Part shown: positions 12,705 to 25,058 of the stretch, piece by piece
How positions within the stretch are numbered: the first letter of the stretch is position 1
Layout: every line of letters begins with the position of its first letter
Assembly (NCBI RefSeq): GCF_000003195.3
Contig: NC_012870.2
Span: 22,746,501-22,810,500 of the forward strand
Source: Sorghum bicolor
Lineage: Eukaryota; Streptophyta; Magnoliopsida; Poales; Poaceae
DNA length: 64,000 nt
Direction: 5' to 3'
The notes under the pieces: generated by a model
Told to the model about the DNA's origin: nothing
The model's database searches: none
What the model saw: only the letters and a program-made list of their open reading frames with translations
Made by a program: the position numbers and the translations under genes

Positions 12705-15700
12705 ATGGATCCCAGATCCTCCTCCCACCGCTCCTGGGCCGATGCGGTCGAGTTCGAGGAGTCAGCCCGGGGTGCTGGCAGATCTTCCTTCTCTGAGCTA
12801 CCTCCTCTTGTAGTGGCGGCTCACACCTCCTTCGTGCTATGTGTGAGCTCCCTGAATCCTTCAACTAAGGCATTTTGTGGCTCTCCTGGGGGACGGCTTT
12901 ACTCCACCGACTCTAAGGCGTCGTCTGGCGAGTCTAAGGCACCACCTTCTCCGGGGTCAGGCTTGGCGGCTGCCTTGCCCCGCTTGTAGCATTGGCATCA
13001 TCGTCGTCCACCTCGCTATGGGCACGAGGCACCGTCCTCCTGGAGGAACGCGCGGGACTCTAGGGCTGCGCCGTCACCCCCGTGGCCCCACCTGGCGTCC
13101 ATCGTCATCCATCCGCCTCGCATGTCTGTGAAGTTAGATGCGGATGGTTTCTGTGCTGTGGAGAGCTACAAGCGCTGGCGGCGGTGCTTAGAGTCCCGAC
13201 GTCCGGTTCTTGCGCATCTGGCTGGTAGGTGTTGGAACTGCCTGTCTGAGGGCCATGTCAAGGCGACTTGCACGTCCCTAGCGTGTTGCTTTGGCTACTT
13301 GAAGGAGATTGCCCTCTCTCCTTCAGGGGATGCGGGGGAGGAAAGCGTGGGCGCTCTCCCAGACGCGGTCTGGACTGCCGTGGGGGGACTCATTTGCGCT
13401 GGTCATGCTCTAGTCGTGGCCGCCCAGGTCATGGTTCCTCTATAGACACTGCCTCCGCTCGCTCTGCGTCCACGCGCTGGGCTGCTTCGGTTCGCCTTGT
13501 TTGCACGGCGTCAACTCTGGAGCCTTCTGGGGATGGGGCTGTTGGTGGGACCTTGGAGGTGATGGCTGACATCTATGTAGATATGCCTATAGTTTGGACC
13601 CGTCCTCTTGTGGTGGGCAGGAATGGTGGCCGCACCAACGGGTCTGGCGTCGGCAATGCGGCTAGTGAAGGTTTGGCCGGGCTATCTGGTGGTGTCGGAC
13701 GGCAGCGTGGCTACACACGCGCCCTACTGCGTCGTGTCGAGGAGCCACCTGGCATCACCGTGCACCCGGGCAAGGACTCCTCTACTTCAGCTGATCGTCG
13801 TCCCACATACGCTAGACCAACAAGCACTGGCGGAGCTAGGATTTGAAACTTGGGTATTCCCACTTCTATGTTATAAAAAAGTCAAATCCATAGGCTTAAA
13901 ACATGGCCAATAACACTGCAATTAGCAACTTTAAACCAATATTTAGTTTCTGGAATCTAAACTTCTAACTGAAATGCTAGTTTTTACATGTTTTGAGCTC
14001 AAATATGGGAAAATACTATAGATTATATCATTATACATTCATATATATATATAAGTATATACACATATCTACGTAAAAGTGTACAAAAATAGTTGGGTAT
14101 TCCCATGAATACTGGGGAATACCCCTAGATCCACCCATGCCAACAGGTGGCAAAGGACGGTATGTCCAATGCCCTCTCCTAGCACTGGTGCTCGGCATGT
14201 GGCCTATGCTCACACCAATGGATATCCTTCCACATCTATAGGACTATTACGGCATTGATGGTGATTGCGTCTGTGTCTGGTAGACGCATCCGAACTATTT
14301 CATCATTTGCTTCATCTCTTAGGAGGATCTAGAGTCTTTCCTTGCTAACCAAAGGCCTAGCGAGGTGCCTTTCACACTACGATGGAGGCATTGGAGGCGT
14401 CTCATCTTGGCTTTGGCGGGCGCGTTCTGCTATCAGGCGCTCATTGGCATGAAGGGTATCCCTTCCCATGCTAGGACTGTGATGGTGGCGCAATCCATCC
14501 TCGGCATGGTAGGGGTGAAGGTGGACATCACAAATCCAGAGGCGCTAGCAGACATGAATGATGAGCGAGAACTGCTCGTGGCCACCTGGTGCGCATCCTG
14601 ACCTCATTTCTGACGAGGTAATTATGGTGGTGCCAGAGCTGGAGGAGGAGCATGATGGTGGCCCGCCGCTCTTCCTCACGCCTCATGGAATCATTCACGA
14701 TGAGGTGCCGACCCTTAGGTATCTGGTCCACATTCGCCTGCTTGAGTTCTAGGACTGGCACATGCCACCGCTCTTATCGGACGATGAGTACTACGGCGAC
14801 AACGATGACGGTGACAGCGATGACTCCAACTACAATTGCTTCCACCCAAGGTCTGGCAGTGGCGGTCAGCTTGGTCCCTACCCCCAAATGACTCGCTTCA
14901 CCGGGCTAGACGAGCCGCACCTTGGATGGGGCTCTGGACCTGCGTTCTTGTCCCGCCATGTGGTGCAGGAGATGGTGATCAGGTTTGTCAGGTGCCTCGT
15001 CATGTCCCAGCACCGCGCCAAGCCCTGCCACCAAAAGGGGGCTTGTTTCATGGCATGTTGCTCATGCACAGCATAGTTGGGGTGGCTCTAGAGGTTGTTG
15101 CTGCTCACGTGCCCACATGCTCACCCTCTCCTGTCAGAATGTCTGCTGCTGACCCAATGGAGGAGGAGGCAGCATTGTGCATGCCTCGGGGTGTTGGCAG
15201 AGCTGATCATAGGGACGCGCCCCCTTTGATTGAGTATACCCATGCCGCTGCGACTGCCACTCTTGCGCCCCATGCTGTGGCATGGTGGGGTCCGCCTTGG
15301 AGGAGGATGTTTCTCTCTTTAGGGGGAAGGAGTTATGTGGGCCAACATGGCCATTCGATGGGCCGGACTCCTTGCTTGGTGCTAGGGTGGCGCCCATAGC
15401 TCTGCAACAAGCTTTCTCGCAGGATGAAGTTTTCATGGATGTTACCGACTTAGGCCCGAATGTCGGTGCTTCATTTGATATGGAAACCACTAGGCTAACG
15501 GTGCTAGTTCCACCCTAGGAAGGCAACTTGGTGCCTGAGGTGCCTAAGGTTTCTAACGTCATCGGCCTGGGTTTGGTCCTAGCTTGGTAGGCACAAGATA
15601 GCGGGCACGACGTCGATGACAGCCGCCTAGCTCCCCTGCTTGCAGACCTCATCGCGAGTTTCAAGAAGCCACTCTAGCAGCCTATCCTATCCACTTCGAT

Positions 15701-15960
15701 GCTACGATGCACCCGCGCCAAGGCGTCAGTTGATGCCCAACCAGTGCCCAAGAGAAAGCCAGGCTTGCAGCCAAGAGCATGCATAGGGAGCCGTATCTCG
15801 AAGCGCAGGCTCGCAAAGTGATGATGAAGCATATCAGCATGGAAACGGCGATGGAGCACCTAGATGAAGCGACGTTTGATGAGTTCTAGGTTGCCTTTAA
15901 GGGCCAGGAGCTCAATGATGTCACTAGGGAGGCCATGCTGGTCCTCTTCTAGGGTAGGAA
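12705..15960 (+). pseudogene. LINE ORF1 remnant with CCHC zinc knuckle
   Basis: A degraded nucleic-acid-binding ORF1 protein. Near 13220-13265 it reads CWNCLSEGHVKATC, a perfect C-x2-C-x4-H-x4-C knuckle, the form found in plant L1 ORF1 proteins. Upstream, DPRSSSHRSWADAV is typical of the ORF1 N-terminus. The frame is broken repeatedly and the small hAT at 13825-14139 lies within it. From 14150 to 15960 only short blocks with coding character remain, and ORF1 cannot be followed as a continuous protein. It would bind the LINE RNA during retrotransposition if intact. Confidence 0.6.
13825..14139. mobile_element. Small hAT-type MITE in LINE ORF1 (TSD CCAACAAG/CCAACAGG)
   Basis: Left end CACTGGCGGAGCTAGGAT and right end ATCCACCCATG (inverse CATGGGTGGAT) are imperfect inverted repeats of a common grass hAT type. 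The flanking 8-mers CCAACAAG (13817-13824) and CCAACAGG (14140-14147) match at 7 of 8 positions, the size expected for hAT. At 315 bp it is non-coding, and the LINE sequence continues on each side. Confidence 0.75.
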
Positions 15961-16032
15961 GCAGCAGGTCTTTTGACCTATTTGCGTCGCCTAACTCTTC
16001 ATGTGTGTCGTCATGCTTAGTTATTTATCTTA

Positions 16033-17138
16033 GGTCTCAACATTTTCATCTGTAATGTGCATGGCCTCAACTCGCGAGCACGGTGCGATGTTGTGCGTGA
16101 GCTTGTGCTCCATGAGAGAGCCTGTGTCATTTGTCTCGTTGAGACCAAGGTGGATGTACTGATCACTTCGATGGTCTATGATCTAATGGGAACGTATTTT
16201 GACTATTTGAGCTTGCCGGCTATGGGTGCCTCTGGAGGCATTCTTGTGGGTTGGTCATGTCAATTGTGGGCAAGATCCAGGACCATCTACTTGTGTTTCT
16301 CAGCATCAGTGGTACTTCAGACGGTCGATGGGGCAACACCGTCTTGGTCCATGTGTACTATATATGGACCTATTAACGAGGCAAGCAAACCAGACTTCCT
16401 AACTGAGTTGCGGGATGTAAACAATGACTATGGTGGGGAACTACTACTTTTAGGGGATTTCAACATGATCTACTAGGCACAGGACAAGAACAAAGACCGT
16501 TTGAACTTGACAGTCGTACGTCATTTCTACCAAACTCTTGATGCCATTGCAGTGGATGAACTGTACTTGCATGGACGGCTATACACCTGGAGCATTGAAC
16601 GTTGGAGGCCAATGATGAAAAGGATCGACCGAGCTTTCGCTAACTTGACATGGTTGGAGGCCTTTCCGTCGCACCGTATGAGGGCCCTTTCCACAGCCTC
16701 CCCTGACCACGCATCGCTACTACTCGAGCTGAGGATAGAGTTCCATCCCACACACTGATTCCTCTTTGGACCATTCTGGATCAGATGGATGGATTTGAGG
16801 TGTGGTCAAGCAGGCTTGGGAGGTTGCTCCTGGGAATGTAGATGCCTGTCGACTACTAGATATCAAGCTGAGGTGGACGACAAAGGCGCTCAAGAGCTAG
16901 AGTATGCATCATATTAAGAGCATGCGCCAACAGGTTTTTGTGGTACGAGAACTGGTCGCGCAATTTGAAAAAGCACAGGAAGTCTGACCGCTCTCTAGCG
17001 CTGAGTTGGATTTGCGGGCTGAACTAAAGGCATGTTTCCTAGGCCTGGCGTCTCTCTCTTGGACGCTGGCATGCCATAGGTCCTGGATTTGGCTCCTCAG
17101 AGAAGGCGATGCAAACACAAAATTCTTCCATCTACAGG
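16033..17138 (+). pseudogene. LINE ORF2, N-terminal endonuclease half
   Basis: APE-type endonuclease of a plant L1 element, which nicks target DNA to prime reverse transcription. Visible landmarks are FICNVHGLNSRARCDVV at the start, the catalytic-glutamate block CLVETKVD, LLLGDFNMIY (the GDFN motif) and SPDHASLLL (the S-D-H motif), in the family order. A TAG at 16474-16476 interrupts directly after GDFNMIY, and a frameshift occurs near 16800. The region before the break ends LLREGDANTKFFHLQ, a conserved linker between endonuclease and RT. LTR A begins immediately after, at 17139. Confidence 0.8.
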
Positions 17139-18002
17139 TGTTGACGGTCGATAACATTAATATTTATTAGAACTTTAGACACAAAGGAACACATGAATAC
17201 ACACTAGTCTAGGGTTTTAACTGACAATTTTCACGAGTTTTGGTGATTCTACATTTTCCAGGGGTAATTCTAGAAAAACATAAAAAAGGGGATTATAGTG
17301 CATAATTACCACGAAACTCATCCACAACGGAAAACAGCACGAGAAGACTTACGAAGAGTCTAGAAGACACCCGAAGGAGCGGGGCCTATAGACGAGCCCA
17401 GGTGGGGCCGGCTGGCCCCACCCTGGCGCCGGCCGGCGCCCCCCTAGGTCATCTGGCCGCCACCTTCTGGAGTCTTCCTCGTACACCTCCTTGGAAGCCA
17501 AGCAAAGTATCCCTACATTGATTTTAAGTCGGTTTGATCTAACGGTGCACACAAGATGAAGACGCGGATCGATGACGTGGCAGTTCCTTGCCCCCTACTC
17601 CACCTCGGCCTATATAATGATGCCCAAGGCTCCCCCCAAGAGGTATTCTACACCCCGGTGCTTCATATTCTCTACATAATTAGGGTTAGGGTCCCTCTAG
17701 TTGATCTAGTTCTAGCTAGTTCATCCAGTTCTAGTTCATCTAGATGTAGCAATTAGGAGAGACTAGTTCTTCTAGATCTAGTCTTGTTTAGAGATTAGAG
17801 AGATTAAGTAGAGGAGTAGAGATTCTGGAGGAGTTCAGGCTTGTCGGTGCTTCTTCATGGCTATATTCTTCTCGATTCATTTCCCTCGCCCGGAGCTGCG
17901 TTTTGAGGTACTTTTGTACTTATCATTCCGATTTAAGTAAGCAACTTATTCTTATTCATTCTTTGGTTCACATCTCATATTAAGTGCTTTGATCTTGGTC
18001 AT
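17139..18002 (+). mobile_element. LTR A, left part (inserted in the LINE, TSD ACAGG)
   Basis: Starts TGTTGACGGTCGATAAC immediately after ACAGG (17134-17138). The matching ACAGG lies at 43703-43707, directly after an end reading ACCAACA. A TATA box TATATAAT sits at 17611-17618, followed by an R-like region. The text around 17200 (TAGGGTTTTAACTGACA ... CACGAGTTTTGGTG) closely parallels LTR B. No gag or pol of its own was found, so A looks like a solo LTR interrupted at 18003. The rest of it is at 43273-43702. Confidence 0.75.
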
Positions 18003-19269
18003 TGTTGACGGTCCTTAAGTACCAAATATAATAATCAAATAAATAAAGAAAAGGATCCAAATGCAACCAACACCTAGACTTAGGGTTTTATCTGACAGGA
18101 TTCCACGAGTTTTGGTGTTTGTCTATTTCTGCAGGGGGGTTATCAGGAAATAAGGAAGAAAGGCCCACACGTCGGGTTTACATAGAGATATTAACGTGCC
18201 GCGCAATTTTTTATCATCTAGAAGAGTCTAGAAGCCACGGGAACGAACGGGAGGCCGAACGGGCCCGGGGGCAGGGCGCCCGCCCTCCCCCTTGGGCGCC
18301 CGCCCTGGTACAAGCACCAATTACAGAATGGAGTACACCATTACAAAGATCTCGTCGAGCTGATCGAAATGCATATATTATTTGCTATATTTCGAGTTCG
18401 GAATCAAGAGATATTAATAAAAGAAGAACTCCACATAAAAGAGCTGCGGGATTAATTGGGCCCAAATCAGATTTTGGTCCATTAAGGCCTATGTGCATTT
18501 TAATGAGATGTGGTGGAAAGTTTAGTATCATATCACCTGCTGAACCAAAAATGCACAGAGGAGGAGGACTATATAAGCAGACCCCTTGGCCCCTGGAGGA
18601 GAACAAGTTCATCATAGAGTTGAGAGGAACCCTCGAAGGAATACCTCTCCTCTAAATAAATATTTATTTTAGGCTTAGAATCCAATGTGAGTAGAATTAG
18701 ATCTTCTAGTTTCTACTAGATTGAGAGATATAGAGCGGAGGTGTAGATCGGAGGAAGCCCAGCCTGTCGGTGTCTACTCCGAGGTTGTACCTGCGGGATC
18801 AAGTCTTCTAACCCGAGGCTTGCTCCTAGGATTCTTCAGTAATTTGATTTCTAATTCTAGTAAGTTCTTGTTTTATTGTTCTTTGGTTTATGAGTTTACT
18901 TTAATCTTTTCCGGTTGAGTATTAGAGTAATCATTGCTAGCGTAAACGTGGTGTTTAGGCTAGGGTACTCATAGATATCCCCTGACTAGCTGGACCGTGG
19001 TAGTAGCGAGGAACATGACATTTCCAAGTTACCTTTGCATCCCATATCTCGTTAGCAGGACGGGTAGGTTTATAGGTAAGGGTCGAACATCCTTTGTGGT
19101 GTCTAGATTCCGTAAGCTTCCCCAATAGAACAGTAGATCATCCTTACCAAGGTTAGAACGAGACTACGGTTGCAGTCTTCTCTATACATCACTCACATCG
19201 AGAAACATTCTTTGTAGCCTAAAGGGATAGTAGCAATAGATTTGGTTAGTCAGATGCACCCTTTCTCCC
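18003..19269 (+). mobile_element. LTR B, left part (related LTR nested in A)
   Basis: Starts TGTTGACGGTCCTTAAG, sharing its first 11 bases and several later blocks with LTR A. TATA box TATATAAG is at 18570-18577. The part near 18935-19000 (TTTAGGCTAGGGTACTC ... ATATCCCCTGACTAG) corresponds to 43278-43320 of A, so both are LTRs of one superfamily. Element C interrupts it at 19270. The 5-mer before B (GTCAT) was not found again at its presumed right end, so that junction is less certain than the others. Confidence 0.6.
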
Positions 19270-19907
19270 TGTTGGGAAAATGCTCTCCGCACTCCCCAGC
19301 AATACAGTGAAACGAGAACCTTCTCACTCGGTGCCGTGAGAGGGTGAACAGTAACAAACAGTAAGCTCGACAGTAGGTGAAAACAATGAATGCTCTCTCT
19401 CTCTCCATTAATGACGGCTTCACGCCCCTTATATAGGGCCCGGAAACCGACCTAATGACATTTACATGAATGCCTCGTGACGGTGGGGGGATATTCCAGC
19501 ATATTCTTACACCGTAGTCTACTGACCCTATGTCACTTGCGTAATTTCACATTACAAGCCCTATATTTATCCCGTCTGGGGCTTCAGTTGGACGGAGGCT
19601 TGGATCCTCCGCCCAATCGCAGATCCTCTGTCGCTCTAGTGTCGGAGGTTCCTCAGCCTGGCCGGACCGGAGGTTCCTCGGCCCGGCCACTTTGGAAGTT
19701 CCTCAGTCTGCACAGTCATCGATCCTTCGACGCTTCAGCGTCGGAGGTTCCTTAGCCTGGTCGAATCGGAGGTTCCTCGGCCTGGCCGCGTCTCTCGCCA
19801 TCCTCGGACCTGGGAAGGTCGGAGGTTCTCCCCTTTCTTTGCTTGAGGGCCTCCACCGGTGTCTCAGTCCCTGCACACACTTAACATGGCAAGACGAGTC
19901 GTCAACA
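19270..19907 (-). repeat. 3' LTR of element C
   Basis: On the plus strand it runs from TGTTGGGAAAATGC to GTCGTCAACA, giving TGTTG...CAACA ends on either strand. Read on the minus strand it has a TATA box (CTATATAAG, plus positions 19428-19436) about 165 bp before its end. The interior past 19580 carries repeated CGGAGGTTCCTC words. No second copy exists in the window, so the inner boundary at 19907 is inferred from the terminal dinucleotides. Confidence 0.6.
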
Positions 19908-20439
19908 TTAGTCCTTTTCAGGGTCCTCCGCATACATTTCCACGGAGGCTCCCTGGGTGGAGGATATTCTCCGACGCTCCATTCGTCGGAGGTTCCTCGG
20001 GTGAAGGATATCCTTCGACGCCACCAGGGGGAAGGATGCAGCCGTTCCCAAACAGTTCCCCCTTTTGGGCTAATGGCACTCCTGCGGTCCATGTGCTCAA
20101 AAACATGCCGCGCTGCGGAGGCTACGAGCATGGTTGCTGCCATCCCCCTGGTGCGCAGGATGTGTTTGTTAGCAGTGTCGGAAAAATGTTTCTTTTACTT
20201 AGCCATAAATTTTCTTGGTTTGTTTGTTTTGCCAGTATCCTCCGATCATTGTTGTTATGAGAGATTTTTATCCTTCGTGCGTTAGATTGCGGAGGATATT
20301 GAGTTGTCGTTTAAATTGCACGTGTAGCCATTGGAGGTAGCCGTTGGCGCAGGGGAATCGCAACGGTCAGGTCGAGTCCTCCGCTTTTAGCCGTTGGGCG
20401 CGGGGAATCATAACGGCCGCGCGGTCGCAGGCCTCCCCC

Positions 20440-20447
20440 TATAAAAG
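20440..20447 (+). promoter_or_regulatory. TATA box of the antisense gene in element C
   Basis: CCCCCTATAAAAGGGG is a strong plant TATA context about 140 bp upstream of the plus-strand reading frame. It lies inside element C on the strand opposite to gag-pol, so it would drive the accessory gene rather than the retroelement genome. Confidence 0.6.
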
Positions 20448-20583
20448 GGGATGCTGGGGAGCCCTGGGCTCTCACCCCTGCCGCTCATTGTCTGCACACT
20501 TTCCTCCGCCACATCTTGCTCTCTGAGCTGTTCGCGTGCGTTTTTGTTGATTTTAGTTCCTAAGTGTTGTCGGAGTATCTAAG

Positions 20584-23544
20584 GTGGCTCATCTTCCTCC
20601 GCTGCGTCCTTCGAGGTCAGATTTTTCTGGTCCTTTACGCAATTTGCTCAGTGTGAGGTCCGGAGGTTGGCTGCGGAGGTTTGAGGAGTGGATGCTTGAG
20701 GTGGCAGCAGCTCAAGATCTGGAGGAGACGTTGTCTGACGTCGAAGCTTCCGTTGGGGATCTAATCAGTGCGAATGAGTTTGAGGAGATGGCTGCAATCA
20801 CATTTTAGTTTGGTGAGTCGACTGTAAGGATGGAGGATATTGCTGATATGGTTTTGGCTAGGTTTTTCAAGGAGGGCCGTGCAAAGGCTCCTCCTGCTTG
20901 TCAGATGGTGCCTGCGCCTGAAGAGGGATATGCAGTGGTTTTTAGGGATTTCTTCACCTGCGGGCTCCAGATGCCTCCGTATCATTTCCTTCGCGAAGTG
21001 ATGGAGAGTTTTAATGTTGAGCTGCAGCATTTCAGTCCTAATGGTATTTTGACGCTTAGCAAGTTTGCGTGGGCATGCGAATCCTACGGAGCGATGCCCC
21101 ACATCGATACGTTCTGCTCCTATTTCGAGCTCTAGCGCCAGCCTAAGAAGGTGAAGGATGCCGAAGGAGTTGACTGCATTACGCAGTTTGGAAGCTGCGC
21201 GTTCATGCCGTGCCACACGATGCCTGGGCCAAGGTGCGAAATCTCCTACTGCCAAAAGGGCAAGTGGGAGAAGGATTGGATGAGGGCCTGGTTTTATGTG
21301 AGGACCCCCGCTGTGTCGAAGACTCTGGAAGACGGTAGCGTTGATAAGGTGTATCCTTACGCGTCGCAGATGAAGGAATTGAAGCCTTTTTCCAAGGTTG
21401 ATCCTTCACAGCCAATGTCGGAGGAGCGACTGGCTTGCGACAAGGCCTTTGCGCTGGCTTGCCGACACTTCGGAGGTCTGGATTTGGTTGAGGAGATGGT
21501 CGCTGCCGACTACTGGCCCCTTGGTCGTAGGACTGATAAGTTCACCATTGAAATGGTGCAAGTGCCAGTGTTTGGTCCTCCGGAGGAGTTGCCGTTTCCC
21601 CGGTTCCATGCGGGTTTGCCTGAGGATGAGACAAAGGAGTCTTTCCTCGACTGTGTGGAGGTTTCTGCCCGGAGGATAGTTGGGAAAATCTCGGAGAAGG
21701 AATATCTCCAGCGGAAGTCTACACTTGGGACTATGCCGCGTTTCAATCGCGTTTTCGAGGAGTTGGGCATTGAGTCCCTGAAAAAGGAAAGGGATGATTA
21801 CAAGGCTGGGTCGGAGGTTATGAAGAAAGAGAAAGAGGATGCCGAAGCTTCGGCAGCTGTCCTCCGCACGAGTGCCACTGAGGCAGAGAGGGCTAGGGAC
21901 TTGGCCTTGCAGTGAGCTGAGAAGGCGGAGGATATCGCTGACCGCCTTCGCAAGGAGCTTGACGCTGAGCGGACGTCTGCGGCTGAGCTGCAGACTCGCA
22001 TGCAGAAGGCGGAGGCGGAGGCTGCAGCTATCGTTGGACTCTACGCCGACTCGGTGGCGCAATTTGGGGGTAGTACTTCTGCTCCTCCGCCAACCGGTGA
22101 CGTTGGGGCTAGCCTCGCATGGCTGAAGTCTCATATCCGCATGCTCCCTCACTTTGTCGGGGGTGCTGTCGATTTTGGGGCTTTGGCTGCGGTTAGTTCC
22201 TTCGCTAAGCTTTTGCGCCGCGGAGGTTGCTCTCACGCCGAGGGAGTTGCCAAGGAGGAGTTCGCGTCGGCGGAGGATGTTGGCGAGGACACATCGAGCC
22301 TGCGCAAATCTGTCTGGAACTTCATCAGTTCGTTCTGGGTTAGGTTTGGGTGGGCTGAGGCGAAGAAGATGGCGGAGGCTCGCCGCGCTGAGGTATGTAT
22401 GATTTGGTTATTCTTTTGCATTCTGTTTTGCTAGTTTTCAATGTTTCTTAAGATGATTTGTTCTGCAGGAGATTACCAAAAAGAAGGCTAAGGCTGACAA
22501 GGCCGGTCCCTCGCATCCCCCTAGCGAAGCACGTCCTTCGACTCAGGCTGAGGCGGAGGTTCGCGACGAAGGTGCTAAAGCTCCGGAGGAATCTGGCGCC
22601 AAGGCTTCGGAGCAGCCCGAAGCTCCTGCTCCTCCTCCGCCTCAGGTGTGAGGCTTTTTAGTTTGTAGGTTTTTTAGTCTTTTGTGTCTGCTGCGCTTGT
22701 GACGCTTTTTTGTAAGTCAAACCGGAGGTCTTGACTAACTTGTAAATACTTTATTGGAAATGTAATATATCAAGTTGTTTTTGGTTGAACGTTTGTTTTA
22801 CGCTTTTATCCTGCGCAGGTCTCTAGCGGAGGACCTGCACAGGATCTTTGCGAGACTCCGCTTTCAATTTTCAATAATGGAATTTATGTTTTTGGCGAGT
22901 TGTGGGAATATTGGCGGATTGCTTTCCCTAACATGAGAGTGGTGGACATGTTTGAGTTTGATGGATATGACCTTGATGACAAACAATCTGAATTCGTTCG
23001 GTCGCTTGCGTACCGAGGTTCATGGCCTCCGGATTAGGTGGTTGTTTTTGTTTTGTTTTTCCTTTATCGTAGGCTATTTGTATATTTCTTTTTTATGACT
23101 TGGTTTGATGTGTTTATGCAGTTGTCGTATCCTATCCTCCGCATTTTTGGCGAGGAGGTGGAAGAATCTTTTTGGCTGGAGGATCCTGATGACATGTATG
23201 AGCGTTTTTTGCCTGAGCGCGCGGAGGTTCGCGATTTAAGCTTGTCGGCTTGTTTGGATCCTTCGCTCGATTCATTGGTTTTTTGAGCTGGTTTATTTGC
23301 GCAGGTTGTTCGATCCTCTCCTAAACGTGACGTTCTTCCTCTGGGTTTTGTCGAAGGAAGCTATGTGACTCCGGTGACGTTCAAGCGGGGTGACTTGTAC
23401 GCGAGTGGTTGGTTAATAGATTGGTGGAGAGGTGCGCGACCTTCGCTCGATGTGGATGATTTGGTCGATTATATTGCGCGGGACTATTGTAGCGACCTTA
23501 GGATCTTTGGTGACTCGTGTGTGAGATTTGTACGTGACTCTTAG
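20584..23544 (+). pseudogene. Antisense accessory gene of element C (PF04195-like, spliced)
   Basis: Plus-strand gene inside the minus-strand retroelement. Exon 1 (20584-22392) is one frame with stops only at 20806, 21133 and 21913. Exons 2 (22469-22642), 3 (22819-about 23037), 4 (23122-about 23210 or 23277) and 5 (23305-23544) follow behind good acceptor sites (CTGCAG, GCGCAG, ATGCAG, GCGCAG). Residues such as FRDFFTCGLQMPPYHFLREV and LQHFSPNGILTLSKF match the putative gypsy-type transposon domain (PF04195) known from antisense ORFs of Tat elements. A glutamate/alanine-rich coiled coil follows (about 21780-22010), then a proline-rich tail. No ATG starts the frame; GTG stands at 20584. Function is unknown. 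The three stops fit CAG or CGA changed by C-to-T. Confidence 0.75.
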
Positions 23545-25058
23545 ATCATTCGGTAGTTAAGTTGTCGGAGGATTCATATGTAAGGGTTGTAAGAGGCTCT
23601 TAGAACCTTCGACTTTTTAGTGGTCGAAGGATGTTTTTGTAAGATGTTGATTTGTAATGATTTTTTCATCGTTAATAAAGATTTGAAGTTTGTGAAGATT
23701 CTTGTTACAACCTTCACACTCATTCTTATTACAACCTTCGTGGTATTCTTTGATGCGTTTGTTTTTTACGTCACGACGGTGTTGATCTCGAGGAACTTTG
23801 TGTTGCTGCAGCATGCTTTCGCTTGATACTAGATGTTGCGAAGGCATTGGTGAGTGTGTAGACTATGTAGGCTTGCTGCTCCTTGACCTTAGGGCCTTCG
23901 CTTGCCCTTGTGCGAAGGAGCCTCTACTGAATTGCGCTCTTCTTTGTCTTTGTTCAACTCCCGTGGAGTGTTGTCGAAGGTAACCTTCGGGTAGGTGAGT
24001 CGGAGGTTCTGAAGGGATGTTACGAGACTTCGTGCGATGCCCTTCAGAGACCTCTGATACTGGCTTGCGGTGCTTTTATTGTGGCCGTACATGACTCTGT
24101 GGTCGATGTTCATCACAACGCCGCGGTTATAGTATTACGAAGCTTCGTGCAATACAAATTTTTGGTGCTGCTTTGTGGCTAACCCCTACCTCCATGGTGG
24201 CCTAGGTTTTTTTGCGAGTGTTAGGCTTGCACTGGCTGCTTGGGTCTGTGTATGCTGATACTGACTGAGGGTAGGGGGCCTGTTGTGCCTGGTTTTATAG
24301 GCATTTTGGCATTTATTGCATGTACTTTGTTAGGTTAGAATTTACTACCAAGTTATTATTGGTTGTTGTGATTGTTGTGGTAGTTGGTCCTGCTTTAACT
24401 GACTGAGGATTATCGTAAGGTTTGCTTTATTTTCACACTGTGTGTTAGAGGCCTGCTTCGAGTAGCAGGATTCCTTCGACCTTTATCTTGGTGAAGGTTA
24501 TGTAATTGTTGTTGAGGTTTACCTCGAGAATGTGAAACCTTCTCTGCTTTTTGGCAGAAGTTGTATAGCCCCTGATGCCTAATTGTCTTCAGCTCTTTGT
24601 CAGGTTTGAAGGTTTTGTCCCTTCTAGCCATGTTGTGATGCCTGAGGAGGACAGGGCTTTTTTACTTTTGGCCAAGTTGTTCTTGCTGCTCGGCTCTTGG
24701 CTAGGTCTTCTGCTAAGGACTTGGTGTTTTTCCACCTTTGAGGACGTTCCGAGCTTTCTTAGCCTTCGGCTGAAAGCTGCGGAGGGTCCTCGTGATCACG
24801 TGATGTTTTGTCGAATGCTACAGCCTCGTTGCTGGCTGTTTTTCGACTTTTGGGCTTTGGTTCTGGGGTGGATTCCTCTTTATATCTCAGAGGTTTTACA
24901 TAGGTTCTGCCTCGTTAAAAACCTCACCTCCTAGTAGGAGTACCCCCGTGAGGAAAAGAGTGCAGACCTTGGATTGCAAAAAAGTAGAGAGAAAAAGAAA
25001 ACAAGTGTGACTAAAGACATGGATGCTGCCGCTTATTTAGCGGGGGTCATCCTTACAC

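Noticed and set aside
18119..18655. 178-codon plus-strand frame
   Set aside because: It lies across LTR B and its TATA region and has no domain; LTRs are not expected to encode it.
21406..22236. 276-codon minus-strand frame
   Set aside because: It is the shadow of the plus-strand antisense gene of element C, whose frame has domain and splice support.
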